64,000 nt of DNA from Cryobacterium adonitolivorans (lineage in GTDB: Bacteria; Actinomycetota; Actinomycetes; Actinomycetales; Microbacteriaceae): the NCBI RefSeq assembly GCF_004402695.1, contig NZ_SOFL01000036.1, positions 124,001-188,000 of the forward strand. Direction: 5' to 3'. Numbering within the stretch: the first letter of the stretch is position 1; every line of letters starts with the position of its first letter. Positions 18,381 through 27,167 of the stretch are shown piece after piece. Under the pieces are notes generated by a model. That model was not told where the DNA came from. It was given only the letters and a program-made list of their open reading frames with translations, and made no database searches. The position numbers and the translations under genes are program-made.

Positions 18381-19244
18381 ATGATGATCATCGTCACCGG
18401 CGCTACGGGTGCTCTCAACGGCGCCACCGTCCACCACCTCCTACACACCTTGCCTGCCTCCGAGATCGTCGTCGTCGCGCGCGATGCAGCAAAGGCTGCG
18501 CGCTTCGCCGAACGGGGCGTCGAGATTCGGACGGGAGACTACGCCGATCCCGATTCCCTGCCGGCAGCCTTCGCCGGTGCCGACCAGCTTCTTCTCGTCT
18601 CCTCCAGTGACCCGCGCTCCGACGCCGTAGGTTTGCACCGGTCAGCCATCGAGGCTGCCGTGGCCGCTGGTGTCGGGCGCATTCTCTACACGAGCCACCA
18701 GGGCGCAGCCGCCGACACACCCTTCGGTCCAGGACGCGATCACTTCGCCACGGAACAGATCCTCGCCGAGTCGGGAATAGCATGGACGTCTCTTCGAAAC
18801 GGCTTCTACGCCCACAGCCTGAACTGGTGCCTCGCCGACTGGCGCGAGACCGGCGTCATCCGGGTTCCGACCGACGGTGCCGTGTCGTGGACTGCACGCG
18901 AGGATGCCGCAGAGGCTGCCGCGCGCATCCTCCTCTCCGACGGCGCCTACGACGGCCCAGTGACACTCACGGCTTCTAAAGCGCCGACGTTTACCGACAT
19001 CGCCTCGATCGCCACATCGGTCGCCAAACACTCGGTCGAGATCCAGGTGCTCGGCGAAGACGAATGGATTGCCGCACAAGTGGACTCGGGCCAACAAGAG
19101 TTCATGGCGCGCTTCATGCTCGGCATGTATCAGGCTGCCAACCGCGGCTTCTTCGCGGGAACTGATCCCGTGCTCGGAGACATGCTCGGTCGCGAACCCC
19201 GGACGGTGAGCGACCTGCTTGAGTCACCCGCCACCGACCGCTAG
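18381..19244 (+). CDS. NmrA-like NAD(P)H-dependent oxidoreductase
   Basis: A 287-residue atypical short-chain dehydrogenase. The N-terminal cofactor loop is VTGATGALNG (about residues 5-14), followed by AFAGADQLLLVSS and ILYTSHQGA, as in quinone oxidoreductase 2 (QorB) relatives. The start is ATG 18381 or 18384; GAAGGG at 18372-18377 fits the second slightly better. Divergent TetR control suggests induction by a reactive quinone or similar toxic compound, which it would reduce (inference). Confidence 0.78.
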   Translation: MMIIVTGATGALNGATVHHLLHTLPASEIVVVARDAAKAARFAERGVEIRTGDYADPDSLPAAFAGADQLLLVSSSDPRSDAVGLHRSAIEAAVAAGVGRILYTSHQGAAADTPFGPGRDHFATEQILAESGIAWTSLRNGFYAHSLNWCLADWRETGVIRVPTDGAVSWTAREDAAEAAARILLSDGAYDGPVTLTASKAPTFTDIASIATSVAKHSVEIQVLGEDEWIAAQVDSGQQEFMARFMLGMYQAANRGFFAGTDPVLGDMLGREPRTVSDLLESPATDR

Positions 19245-19386
19245 CGGGGCACCCTGTTCCGGCCGGTCACGCCTGTTCTTTGGACGACCGTCCACGAGAC
19301 ACTGGAGAGATCGTCGCGGTGATGGGGCCCTCCGGTTCGGGCAGGGGCCGGAAACATAGCGGACAACATCGTGGCCAGCACGCGGG

Positions 19387-19761
19387 TTAGCGTGGCGCCA
19401 CGATGTCGTCCGCGTTGTCGGCTATCCAGTCCATCAGCGGGAGCAGCCGTCGGGAGGCCTCCCGGCCGCGATTGGTGAGGCTGTAGTCGACGCGGGGTGG
19501 TATGACGGGTTGAGCTTCACGGTGCACAATGCCGTCAGCTTCGAGCGTGCGAAGGGTGGAGGCCAGCATCTTTTCACTGATGCCCTCAATTTCGCGCCGC
19601 AACTCCCCCCAGCGCCGTGGTCCCTGCTCGAGTGCAAGCAGGATGAGCACACCCCACCGGCTCGTCAGATGGTTGAGCACGATGCGGCTGGGGCACTCCG
19701 CGGGATACTTTCCTTCGATGAGGCCTGGTCTCGGACGGGAGACCCTAAAACTTACTTCCAT
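19387..19761 (-). CDS. HxlR-family transcriptional regulator
   Basis: A 124-residue winged-helix protein. HxlR features are a cysteine near the N-terminus (PAECPSR), RWGVLILLALEQGPRRWGEL, the recognition segment ISEKMLASTLRTLEADGI and VDYSLTNRG. HxlR proteins sense reactive electrophiles or quinones, often through that cysteine. It is divergent from a QorB-like reductase, the same arrangement as E. coli ytfH and qorB, so the pairing is informative. Confidence 0.88.
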   Translation of the reverse strand: MEVSFRVSRPRPGLIEGKYPAECPSRIVLNHLTSRWGVLILLALEQGPRRWGELRREIEGISEKMLASTLRTLEADGIVHREAQPVIPPRVDYSLTNRGREASRRLLPLMDWIADNADDIVAPR

Positions 19762-19858
19762 GACAGTAGCTTACCTAAAAGTGCGTACCATCCCGATGGA
19801 ATGTTGGTCGTGCGTGGGCGGTTAGGCCAGGTGGAAATACACAACTGGGAGGAAACCC

Positions 19859-20773
19859 TTGTCTTACATCGTCACCGCCGCCACCGGCCAGCTGGGCCAG
19901 CTCATCGTCGAGGCACTCCTCGCCCGGGGCACCGCCCCGGAGGACATCGTGGCCACGGGCCGCAACCTTGACAAACTCTCGCACTTCGCCGACCGGGGGA
20001 TAAGGACCGCGACGCTTGACTATTCGGTGCCCGAGACCGTGGGGGCCGTCGTCGAAGCCGGTGACATCCTGATGCTGGTCTCAGGTTCCGAGGTGGGCCA
20101 GCGCTTTGTCCAGCACTCGAACGTCATCGCCGCTGCCAAGGATGCGGGCGTCAACCGGATCGTGTATACGAGTGCGACCGAAGCGACCACCTCGGTCTTG
20201 GTACTCGCCCCGGAGCACAAGGCAACCGAAGAGTTTCTCACTTCCTCCGGCGTCCCGTTCACGATCCTGCGCTACAACTGGTACACCGAGAACTACTTCG
20301 GCGACATGGAAACGGGGCGCGACACAGGGGAGATCACCGCCAGTGTCGGCGGTGGCCGGGTAGCCAGCGCGAGCCGGAAAGACTACGCAGACGCGGCGGC
20401 CGTCGCCTTGCTCGACGACTCGCTCGCGGGCCAGGTGTTCGAACTCTCCGGGGACCATGCCTGGACCTACGAGGAGCTGGCGGCCGCCATCAGCGACATC
20501 ACCGGCACCAACGTCAGCTTCCGCAACCTCTCCCCCGAACAGCACTCAGCAGCACTCAAGGGAGCCGGCCTCGACGACGGTACTGCAGGATTCATCGTTG
20601 CGCTCGACGGAAATATTCGTGACGGCCTGCTTTCCGGGACCGGCGGCGACCTGGCCCGACTCACCGGCAAACCCACCACGCCCCTCGTCGAAGGGCTCAC
20701 CGGCGCCTTGCGTCAGCACAGGTCCTCCTGGATCTCCGAATCAGTTTCGGCTTCGGTTCCACCTAAAGGGTAA
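19859..20773 (+). CDS. QorB-like NAD(P)H:quinone oxidoreductase
   Basis: A 304-residue NmrA-like reductase. The cofactor loop is VTAATGQLGQ at residues 5-14. EVGQRFVQHSNVIAAAKDAGV, VYTSATEA and ILRYNWYTENY follow the QorB/YtfG pattern. The TTG start at 19859 is set by GGGAGG six bases upstream. Possible regulator half-sites TAGCTTACC and GTGCGTACC lie at about 19768-19790. The last 17 residues after GALRQH are beyond the usual family end and may come from a changed 3' end. Predicted role: quinone detoxification under HxlR control. Confidence 0.8.
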   Translation: MSYIVTAATGQLGQLIVEALLARGTAPEDIVATGRNLDKLSHFADRGIRTATLDYSVPETVGAVVEAGDILMLVSGSEVGQRFVQHSNVIAAAKDAGVNRIVYTSATEATTSVLVLAPEHKATEEFLTSSGVPFTILRYNWYTENYFGDMETGRDTGEITASVGGGRVASASRKDYADAAAVALLDDSLAGQVFELSGDHAWTYEELAAAISDITGTNVSFRNLSPEQHSAALKGAGLDDGTAGFIVALDGNIRDGLLSGTGGDLARLTGKPTTPLVEGLTGALRQHRSSWISESVSASVPPKG

Positions 20774-20901
20774 ACGGCACCCAGAAAGCACTGGCCGAAG
20801 AAGGATTTGGGCGCTGATCCGGAGGCACCCGGATAGGGCGGCCGAGTTTGACGCCGAAAGTTAACAACTTGATTCAGCCCCGGTCCCCTTTGACTTGATA
20901 G

Positions 20902-20923
20902 GGCGGACCAGTCCGCCATTTTT
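20902..20923 (+). terminator. Hairpin with T-run, terminator or efflux operator
   Basis: GGCGGAC-CA-GTCCGCC (20902-20917) followed by ATTTTT is a classic intrinsic terminator for the QorB-like gene. It also lies 55 bp upstream of the MFS exporter and is a perfect palindrome, so it could double as an operator. Confidence 0.55.
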
Positions 20924-20971
20924 CGCTCGTACGCGCGCAAAACGCCCGGCTCTACAGAAAGCAGCACTTCG

Positions 20972-22486
20972 TTGTCACGCCTCATCGCCGTTCTGATTCT
21001 GATTGTGGCTTCGTTCATGGATTTGCTTGATACGACCATCGTCAACGTGGCTTTGCCGTCTATCCAAACCGATCTTGGAGCGACCGCGTCCCAGCTTGAA
21101 TGGACCGTTAGCGGATATGTGCTCGCCTATGCAGTGTGCTTGATCCCGGGTGGCCGCATGGGCGATATTTTCGGACGTAGACGCCTTTTTGTTGTTGGAC
21201 TGGCAGGCTTCACAGGTGCTTCCGTCCTGTGCGCAGCGGCATCCAGCGGTGACATGCTGGTCACGTCCCGAATTATTCAAGGCGTGTTTGCCGCGTTAAT
21301 GACCCCTCAGGTCCTGTCGATCATTCAGGTGCTCTTTGCACCAAAGGAACGCGCCGCCGTACTGGGTGCGCTGGGTATGATCTCCACAATTGGAGCTGCG
21401 GCAGGGCCGCTCGTGGGCGGTGTGCTGGTCTCGAGTGAGGCTTTCGGCCTTGGATGGCGCTCGGTTTTCCTTATCAACGTACCGGTCGGGATCATTCTCT
21501 TTGTCGCTGCGATCATCTTCGTTCCCGAATCCCGCTCGTTACTGAAGCCGCGGCTTGATGTTCCCGGAGCGGTACTGGTTTCGGCAGGCCTCTTCCTGAT
21601 GGTTTTCGCCTTGATCGAGGGTCGGGAACATAACTGGAACGGCTGGATTTGGAGCATGCTGCTTGCAAGTCCCTTCGTGCTCGCGCTCTTCGTCCGGTAT
21701 CAGGCCCGCCGTGACCGGCGCGACGGATCGGCCCTGGTCCCGCCGAGCCTGTTCAACAATCGCGGATATTCGGCCGGGGTGATCACGCAGTTCGCCTTTT
21801 CGGCTTCCAGCGGGGGATTTTTCCTGATCCTCATGCTCTATCTGCAACTGGGCCTTAACTTCACTGCGATAGAGGCAGCACTTGCCACTTTACCGTTCAG
21901 TCTTGGAGCCCTGGCTGGCGGTGCCGCCGCGGTGCCGCTGGGCCCGAGGCTTGGCAAGGTCCTTATCGCTTGCGGCGCTATGGCCCAGATCATCGGCTTG
22001 CTCTGGATAGCAAAAATCGTCCGTGATCACTCTGACACGCTCGTCGGCACGGACCTGATTCTTCCGATGGCCCTTGCCGGTCTTGGACTGACCTTTGAAG
22101 TTGTCCCGCTGATGGATGTGACACTCTCAAATACGAAGGTGGCCAACGCAGGGGCGGCGTCCGGCGTGTTCGGAATGGTTCAGCAAATCGGCTCCGCTCT
22201 CGGCATCGCCGTCGTCGGGATCGTCTTCTTCGGCCTCGCCGGGGCTGACTCCACCTCAGCCTCCCTCCGGGAAGCCTTCCTCGGCGGCATATGGGTACCC
22301 ATCGCAGCCCTGTCACTCTCGGTCATTGCAGCCTTTCTCCTCCCAAGTGTCTCTGCGGTCATAGCTCATAAAGGGGGCGCCGAATCCGAACAATCCGGGC
22401 TGGCAGCAGACCGCCCTCGGGTAGCGTCTACCAAAACAGGTGAATCCCCGGCTGGAACGCACGGGTGTCCAGAACAACGATCCTGA
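20972..22486 (+). CDS. MFS multidrug exporter, DHA2 (14-TM) family
   Basis: A 504-residue membrane protein. The first helix contains FMDLLDTTIVNVALPSI and motif A reads GGRMGDIFGRRR (about residues 60-71). About 14 hydrophobic helices match the EmrB/QacA branch of proton-drug antiporters. The C-terminal tail is polar. The start is a TTG at 20972 with a weak ribosome-binding site. Codons are less G/C-rich than the core genes. Probable role: export of a drug or toxic metabolite. Confidence 0.88.
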   Translation: MSRLIAVLILIVASFMDLLDTTIVNVALPSIQTDLGATASQLEWTVSGYVLAYAVCLIPGGRMGDIFGRRRLFVVGLAGFTGASVLCAAASSGDMLVTSRIIQGVFAALMTPQVLSIIQVLFAPKERAAVLGALGMISTIGAAAGPLVGGVLVSSEAFGLGWRSVFLINVPVGIILFVAAIIFVPESRSLLKPRLDVPGAVLVSAGLFLMVFALIEGREHNWNGWIWSMLLASPFVLALFVRYQARRDRRDGSALVPPSLFNNRGYSAGVITQFAFSASSGGFFLILMLYLQLGLNFTAIEAALATLPFSLGALAGGAAAVPLGPRLGKVLIACGAMAQIIGLLWIAKIVRDHSDTLVGTDLILPMALAGLGLTFEVVPLMDVTLSNTKVANAGAASGVFGMVQQIGSALGIAVVGIVFFGLAGADSTSASLREAFLGGIWVPIAALSLSVIAAFLLPSVSAVIAHKGGAESEQSGLAADRPRVASTKTGESPAGTHGCPEQRS

Positions 22487-22799
22487 GTAACGATCAATGG
22501 CCGGTATCGCGGTAACGACAAGTGGCACCAAACGCCCAGACTGGCGTGCGCCTCGTGGCGAAGGACGGGTAGCGAGAGACCCGCTCGCCTCCGAAAGTTG
22601 AATGATGAGCGATAACTGCTCGCGAACAGTGAGCCCGAGCATCGTGACACTCACCGTCATGGCGATCACGATTCTGACCGCGGTTGTCCCCCGCGCCCAA
22701 GGCCTCAGTGTCTTCCGACCGCCCACTCGTCCTGCAAAGCCGTCAGGTCAAGGGATGGGTCCGCATGGAGCATGCCTGTGGCATGTCGCGCAGAGGACG
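22487..22799. other. Intergenic, no supported gene
   Basis: About 310 bp after the exporter. I see no convincing gene, promoter or terminator. It leads into transposon debris. Confidence 0.4.
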
Positions 22800-22915
22800 A
22801 CTAGGTCGTGTCTCGTATGTCGTGACAGCCAGAGCACGATCGCTGCCAGGACGGCGCCGCCTCGGTAGACCAGGGCGTATTTGTCGTAGCGGCTCGCGAG
22901 TCCGCGCCAGAACAA
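22800..22915 (-). pseudogene. IS5-family transposase C-terminal fragment
   Basis: The minus strand reads FWRGLASRYDKYALVYRGG then AVLAAIVLWL, the highly conserved C-terminal end of actinobacterial IS5-family transposases (RGLATRYDK...YRAAVVLAA). About 35 codons remain. The catalytic part would lie to the right, where the tni element now sits. The rest of 22916-23061 holds nothing I recognise. Confidence 0.7.
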
Positions 22916-23061
22916 AAGCTAATCAGGCGCGATCCGACCCAATCGCCGTATCGCCGCAATGTCTACACGTTGCATCTGGAGACACTCGCCGGGGAAGAAC
23001 TTATCGCCTTACCTGTGGAGTTTGGCGCTCTTTGGCGGTGTTCTTTGATCGCATCGTGTCG

Positions 23062-23875
23062 CTAGTTGCCGATGACGAGGATGCTGGCTGCGGCCTCGAT
23101 GACGTCGTCAGTGATGGTGTCGAGCTGGTTGATCTTGAGTACGCGATTGATCTGGGGGAAGAGTTGTTCGAGGAGGCGGAAGTTGCCGCGAGTGATGCGC
23201 TCGATGGCGGCGGTGGCTTGCGCGTCGGTGAAATCGTCGGGGTCGAGGGTCTTGCCGAGTCGTTTCCAATGGCGGTCGAGGACGAACAAGAGTTCTTCGC
23301 GGCCGAGGGTCCGATAGTGGTGTGAGAATCCGAGGCGGCTGTAGAGCTGTGGGTAGTGGCGGAATCGTTCGTCGATACCGGGCATGCCGAGCAGGATCAT
23401 CGCGAGGTGGATGCGGTCGTGCTGGTCCCGCAGCAGCTCCAGGGCGGTTGGGGGTGAGTCGTTCGGCTTCGTCGATGATCAGGAGTTCGACGAGGCGGGT
23501 GACGTCGTTCTGCCGTGCCGGCTCTGTCTCAGGCTTGAGGGAGCGGAGGTGTTCGTCGGCGCAGATCCCGACTTTCACCTGCCAGTGATCGATGTCGCGC
23601 ATGAGGTCCTTCGGGCGGCGGAGGACTTCGGGTGTGTAGAAGACGGTGCGAGATCGGTTCGCGAGAACATAGTGCTTCGCGTCGTGGTCCCCGCGCGGTC
23701 CCCACTCGTTGATGTAGGGCTCGAGAGCGTCCCAGTTCGCGTAGCGGCGGGCGGATTTGGTCTTCCCAACGCCGGCAGCGCCGTGAAAGATCCCGATCGT
23801 TTTCTCTTTCCGTACGGCGTTGGCGAACTCGGTGAAGCGTCGGTCTTCTTTGGTGACGATGAATGCCTGGTTCAT
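23062..23875 (-). pseudogene. tniB: TniB-like AAA ATPase, frameshifted
   Basis: The start MNQAFIVTKEDRRF at 23875 overlaps the transposase stop (TGATG). The Walker A motif is HGAAGVGKTKS (about residues 34-44) and Walker B is LLIIDEAERLT. Just after this, near 23448, an extra base shifts the frame. The rest (LELLRDQHDRIHLAMILLGMPG to the stop at 23062) is read in another frame. Removing one A from CCCCAACC would restore LTPTALELL. TniB normally selects targets for TniA. Confidence 0.8.
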
Positions 23876-25229
23876 CACTCGTCCTCTGCGTAGGTGCGCA
23901 GCTTCGGACGCCGCTTCGTCGGTTCGGGAGTGCGGGGTTCCTCGCGATTGGCAACGGTCGGGATGCGATCGTTGATCGCGTGACGCAGCTTCTTGCGGCT
24001 GGCCCGGCGGGCGGTCTCGGTGTCGCGGAGGCTGAGCCGGAGATTGGGGTGGGCTTCGTCGATGGCGGTGCAGATGAAAGTTTCTCTGTCGTAAATGCGG
24101 ATCTCCGAGATATCGCGGGGGTCGTACCGGATCGTGATGGTGTGCCCGACAAACGGGGCAAGGGTTGGGGCGAGATAGCGCTGGCCTTGGAAGTGGATGC
24201 CGTCGCGTTGCACAACCCAGTTCTTCGGAACAGAAAGGAGCAGACCGTCGAGTTCTTGAAGACTGTCGGGCATCCGCGGCGACCAGCCGTCGGCAACCCA
24301 CCCTCACGCGGTGAGACCCCCAGCTCACGATGGGTTCGGTCTCTGTAGGTGCCGATGAATTCGCCGATCGCACGATCGAGCCCGGCAAGATCAAGGACCG
24401 GCGCGGGGGTCCGGCTGCCGGGTCAAGGCGGCCGGGAAGCGTGGCCAGGAGTTCGGTGTTAATGGTGCCGAAGAACCGCTCAATCTTTCCCCGCCCTTGA
24501 GGCCGCCCGACGGTCGAGTGAATGATCCGAATGTGCAGGGCAAGAGCAGTCTGCTCGAGGTGGTGGCTGATGAAATCGGAACCGTGATCGACGTGCAGGA
24601 TGTCGGGGATGCCGCACATCGCCCAGGCGGGGTCCGTCTTCCGCCAGATCGCTTGCCGGAGAACGAGGGCGGTGTTGATGGCGGAGGAGGCGCCGGTGAA
24701 GACCATATCCGCAGACGGTGGTCAGCCAAGGTCGGTCGGGTTTCCCCGTCGGCACCGACGATGTGGATGTCGAGTTCCGTGCGCTCCGACTGCCACGTCT
24801 TGTTGGGGTGCTCCGCTCGGCGGCGGAAAACGAGCTCGTGCTCCCGATACGAGACCGGCCCTATTAAGTGCCAGGGTGACGAGGGCCAGGTCGAGGGCCT
24901 GCACAATGTGCCGCACGGTGGCATAGCTTGGCGCCGGCAGCTCACGTGCGTGCGCGTCGGCGACAGCAAGGCGATGCAAGGTGGCGATACTCGGGCGTGG
25001 TCGAATAAGTGCCAGCCGTTCGATGAACGCGACCGTCTCCGCTGAGGTTCGGCGTACCCTTGTCGGTGCGCGCAAGAGGGTCGAGGGCAGTTACACCGCC
25101 CACCTGGTAGAGCTGATGCCAGCGCTGCAGCGTCCGTGCGGAGACCCCGGTCTCCCGGGCGAGGACAGCGAGCGGGATCTGATCTTCGACATGCAGCCGA
25201 AGAACACACCACCGTTCCGCAGCGTCCAC
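23875..25229 (-). pseudogene. tniA: TniA-like Mu-type DDE transposase, multiply disrupted
   Basis: The GTG at 25229 opens MDAAERWCVLRLHVEDQI with a helix-turn-helix. Successive parts then lie in different frames, with breaks near 25065 (into SAETVAFIERLAL), near 24870 (into SYREHELVFRRR), near 24740, and at least one near 24420-24300. The first catalytic aspartate region (normally IDDYSR) is deleted between LTT and CGY. The second aspartate (HVDHGSDF) and the glutamate (GKIERFFGT) survive. The Mu C-terminal domain runs to 23877. Clearly inactive. Confidence 0.8.
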
Positions 25230-25236
25230 GAGTCAC

Positions 25237-25515
25237 CTACACGGTCGTGCTCTCGCGGGCCGCGAGGGCCTGCTGGTGGCGGTAGAGAGTGGCGCGGCTC
25301 CACCCGACGAGTTTCGCCGCGTCCTCGGCGGTGCGGCCCTTCGCCCTCGCTTCCGTGACGAGCTTGAGCTTGTCGGCAACGACGACTGGATCCGACAGAG
25401 GCCGGCCGAACTTGGTCCCGCCTTGCCGGGCGGCCGTGATCCCGGCGTGCACTCGTTCCGTTATCAGCTCGCGCTCGTATTCGGCCAAGGTTGCGAGCAT
25501 GTTCAGCATCCTCTC
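25237..25515 (-). pseudogene. Serine recombinase C-terminal remnant (transposon resolvase)
   Basis: About 90 codons read MLNMLATLAEYERELITERV, GGTKFGRPLSD and the helix-turn-helix AEDAAKLVGWSRATLYRHQ, ending at 25237. The catalytic serine domain is absent. Upstream (about 25516-25552) the frame enters antisense of the tetR 3' end. It lies 8 bp before tniA, as a tniR/resolvase would. It differs in sequence from the remnant at 11931-12330. Confidence 0.78.
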
Positions 25516-25552
25516 GGGTCGTTGCGGCCAAAATCGACTTCGGCGAGACGAA

Positions 25553-26101
25553 TCAGACTGCCTTAAGCCCGGCGAGCAGAAGCTCCACGGCTGAACGTGA
25601 CTCCGGCACCCAGAGCGGCCGGTCGTGTGCGGATGCAATGCCGTGCAGCACGATCATCACAGCCCCGACGACCACATCGGCTCGGATGGCGCCCTCGACA
25701 GCCGCCCGACTCATGAGCTCGGCGACGGTGCGCTCGAGTTCGATTCCGCCGCTAGCCAGCACTGTCGGGTCCGCGACTGCAGCGAGCGTGCGGGCGAGAC
25801 CTGTGTGGGACAGCACATAATCGACGAACCCGCGCAGAAAGATATCAAGGTTCTCGCCAGCGGACCGCGCAGGATCGTGGGCCTGATTGCAGAGAGCAGC
25901 CACTTCGCCTTCATACACTGCCGCGGCCAAAGCCTCGCGCGTCGGGAAGTGTCGATAAAGGGTACCCACGCCCACGCCGGCGCGCGCCGCGAAGTCATCG
26001 AAGCGCAACTGTTCGTCCCGATCGAACACGTCCCGGGCGGCGGCGACGATCGAATCGCGGTTGCGACGGGCGTCAGCTCGCAGTGCTCGTTCTTCCGCCA
26101 C
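25553..26101 (-). CDS. TetR-family repressor
   Basis: A 182-residue regulator. The helix-turn-helix reads FDDFAARAGVGVGTLYRHFPTREAL, followed by the usual helical ligand domain. I chose the GTG at 26101 because AAAGGA lies 7 bp upstream. A TTG at 26122 would add seven residues but overlaps the promoter of the divergent operon. Two TGGAG-N5-CTCCA sites in the intergenic gap are its likely operators, controlling an oxidoreductase and an MMPL exporter. Its 3' end abuts transposon debris but appears complete (LLLAGLKAV). Confidence 0.87.
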   Translation of the reverse strand: MAEERALRADARRNRDSIVAAARDVFDRDEQLRFDDFAARAGVGVGTLYRHFPTREALAAAVYEGEVAALCNQAHDPARSAGENLDIFLRGFVDYVLSHTGLARTLAAVADPTVLASGGIELERTVAELMSRAAVEGAIRADVVVGAVMIVLHGIASAHDRPLWVPESRSAVELLLAGLKAV

Positions 26102-26115
26102 GCGATGTCCTTTTT

Positions 26116-26144
26116 TTGACAAATGGAGATGTCCTCCATATTCT
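26116..26144 (+). promoter_or_regulatory. Sigma-70-type promoter of the oxidoreductase-MMPL operon
   Basis: TTGACA (26116-26121) and TATTCT (26139-26144) are separated by exactly 17 bp, close to the vegetative consensus. The first operator palindrome fills the spacer, so bound repressor would exclude RNA polymerase. Confidence 0.65.
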
Positions 26145-26165
26145 CATATGTGGAGACAGGCTCCA
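26124..26165. promoter_or_regulatory. Paired TetR operators TGGAG-N5-CTCCA
   Basis: Two palindromes with identical arms, TGGAG-ATGTC-CTCCA (26124-26138) and TGGAG-ACAGG-CTCCA (26151-26165), are 27 bp apart centre to centre. The first lies between the -35 and -10 boxes, the second just downstream of -10. They sit between tetR and its probable target operon. Confidence 0.7.
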
Positions 26166-26185
26166 TCTTATCGAAGGAACAAACC

Positions 26186-27109
26186 ATGCGCATTCTCATG
26201 TTCGGGCGCGGAGTGATCGCTACGATCTACGGTCGCGTGCTAGACGCCGCTGGTCACGACGTCGAGTTCTACGTGCGTCCGGGTCGCGCAGTGCAGTACG
26301 GGGACGAGGTGCAGCTGGACTGGATGGACGGGCGCAGCAAGCCGTTGGGCCGGCGGGTTCGTGAAACGTTCCGAACTCCGTTGCGGGAGTCCATCGATCC
26401 GGACAACGGGTTCGATCTGATCGTGCTCAGCGTCGGGCATCATCGTCTCGCCGAGGCATCCGCATTCCTGGCTCCCCTAATCGGCGATGCCACCGTGCTC
26501 GTGTTCGGCAATCTTTGGGAGGAGCCACTCGCCGCGGTCGCGCCGCTTCCGTCCGATCGAGTGGTGTTCGGGTTTCCGCAGGCGGGCGGCGGTTTTCTCG
26601 AGGACGGCGTGCTGTGGGGCGCCCTGTTGCCCTCCGTGATCATCGGCACTACTGATGCCTCACCGAGCGCTCGCGAGCAGGAAGTGATGTCGGTCTTCCT
26701 GGAGGTGGGTCTCGCCGTGCGGCAGGAAACGGACATGCGAGGGTGGCTGTGGATCCACTTCATCGCAGACGCCGGCATGTTCACGCAGGCAATGCAGAGC
26801 GGATCGCTCGCGAACATGATCGGAGACCGTCGAGCACTACGCGAGGCATTCCTGACCGGCCGCGAGCTGCTTCCCGTTCTCGAGGCTCGAGGCGTCGACC
26901 TCCGTCGACACGGCGCCGTACTCCTGCCGTTCCGGCGGCCCCTCCTCGTGGCCGTTGCGCTCGCCTGGGCGTCGCGGCTGATCCCGATCGCTCGGCGAAG
27001 TCTCGCGGCCCACACCGATCCGAACACCCCGGAAGAACGCGCCGTGATCGACGACACACTGCGCGAAGCCCGACGACTCGGCATCCCCACCCCACGCCTC
27101 GAGCGCTGA
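26186..27109 (+). CDS. Ketopantoate reductase-like (ApbA/PanE fold) oxidoreductase
   Basis: A 307-residue protein. The N-terminal NADP motif is MRILMFGRGVIATIYG (GxGxxA-like) and FDLIVLSVGHHRL marks the Rossmann fold. The C-terminal helical half is divergent from true PanE, so a pantothenate role is doubtful. GAAGGA supports the ATG at 26186. It is first in a TetR-controlled operon with an MMPL exporter 58 bp downstream, which suggests modification or detoxification of an exported compound (inference). Confidence 0.72.
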   Translation: MRILMFGRGVIATIYGRVLDAAGHDVEFYVRPGRAVQYGDEVQLDWMDGRSKPLGRRVRETFRTPLRESIDPDNGFDLIVLSVGHHRLAEASAFLAPLIGDATVLVFGNLWEEPLAAVAPLPSDRVVFGFPQAGGGFLEDGVLWGALLPSVIIGTTDASPSAREQEVMSVFLEVGLAVRQETDMRGWLWIHFIADAGMFTQAMQSGSLANMIGDRRALREAFLTGRELLPVLEARGVDLRRHGAVLLPFRRPLLVAVALAWASRLIPIARRSLAAHTDPNTPEERAVIDDTLREARRLGIPTPRLER

Positions 27110-27167
27110 ATCTCTGCATTTTCAGCTGCGTCTCTACCCCAACCAAGAACTAAGACAGGACACTCGC

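Larger units (their letters stand above)
23062..25515 (-). mobile_element. Degenerate Tn552/Tn5053-like transposon (resolvase-tniA-tniB)
   Basis: Reading leftward, the order is recombinase fragment, Mu-type DDE transposase, AAA ATPase. This is the core set of Tn552/Tn5053-type elements. All three genes are damaged. The terminal inverted repeats could not be identified with confidence, and no tniQ or cargo gene is present. Confidence 0.7.

Noticed and set aside
23062..25515. Possible CRISPR-associated transposon
   Set aside because: TniA/TniB-type genes raise the thought, but there is no tniQ, no Cas12k or Cascade gene and no repeat-spacer array; the element is also degraded.
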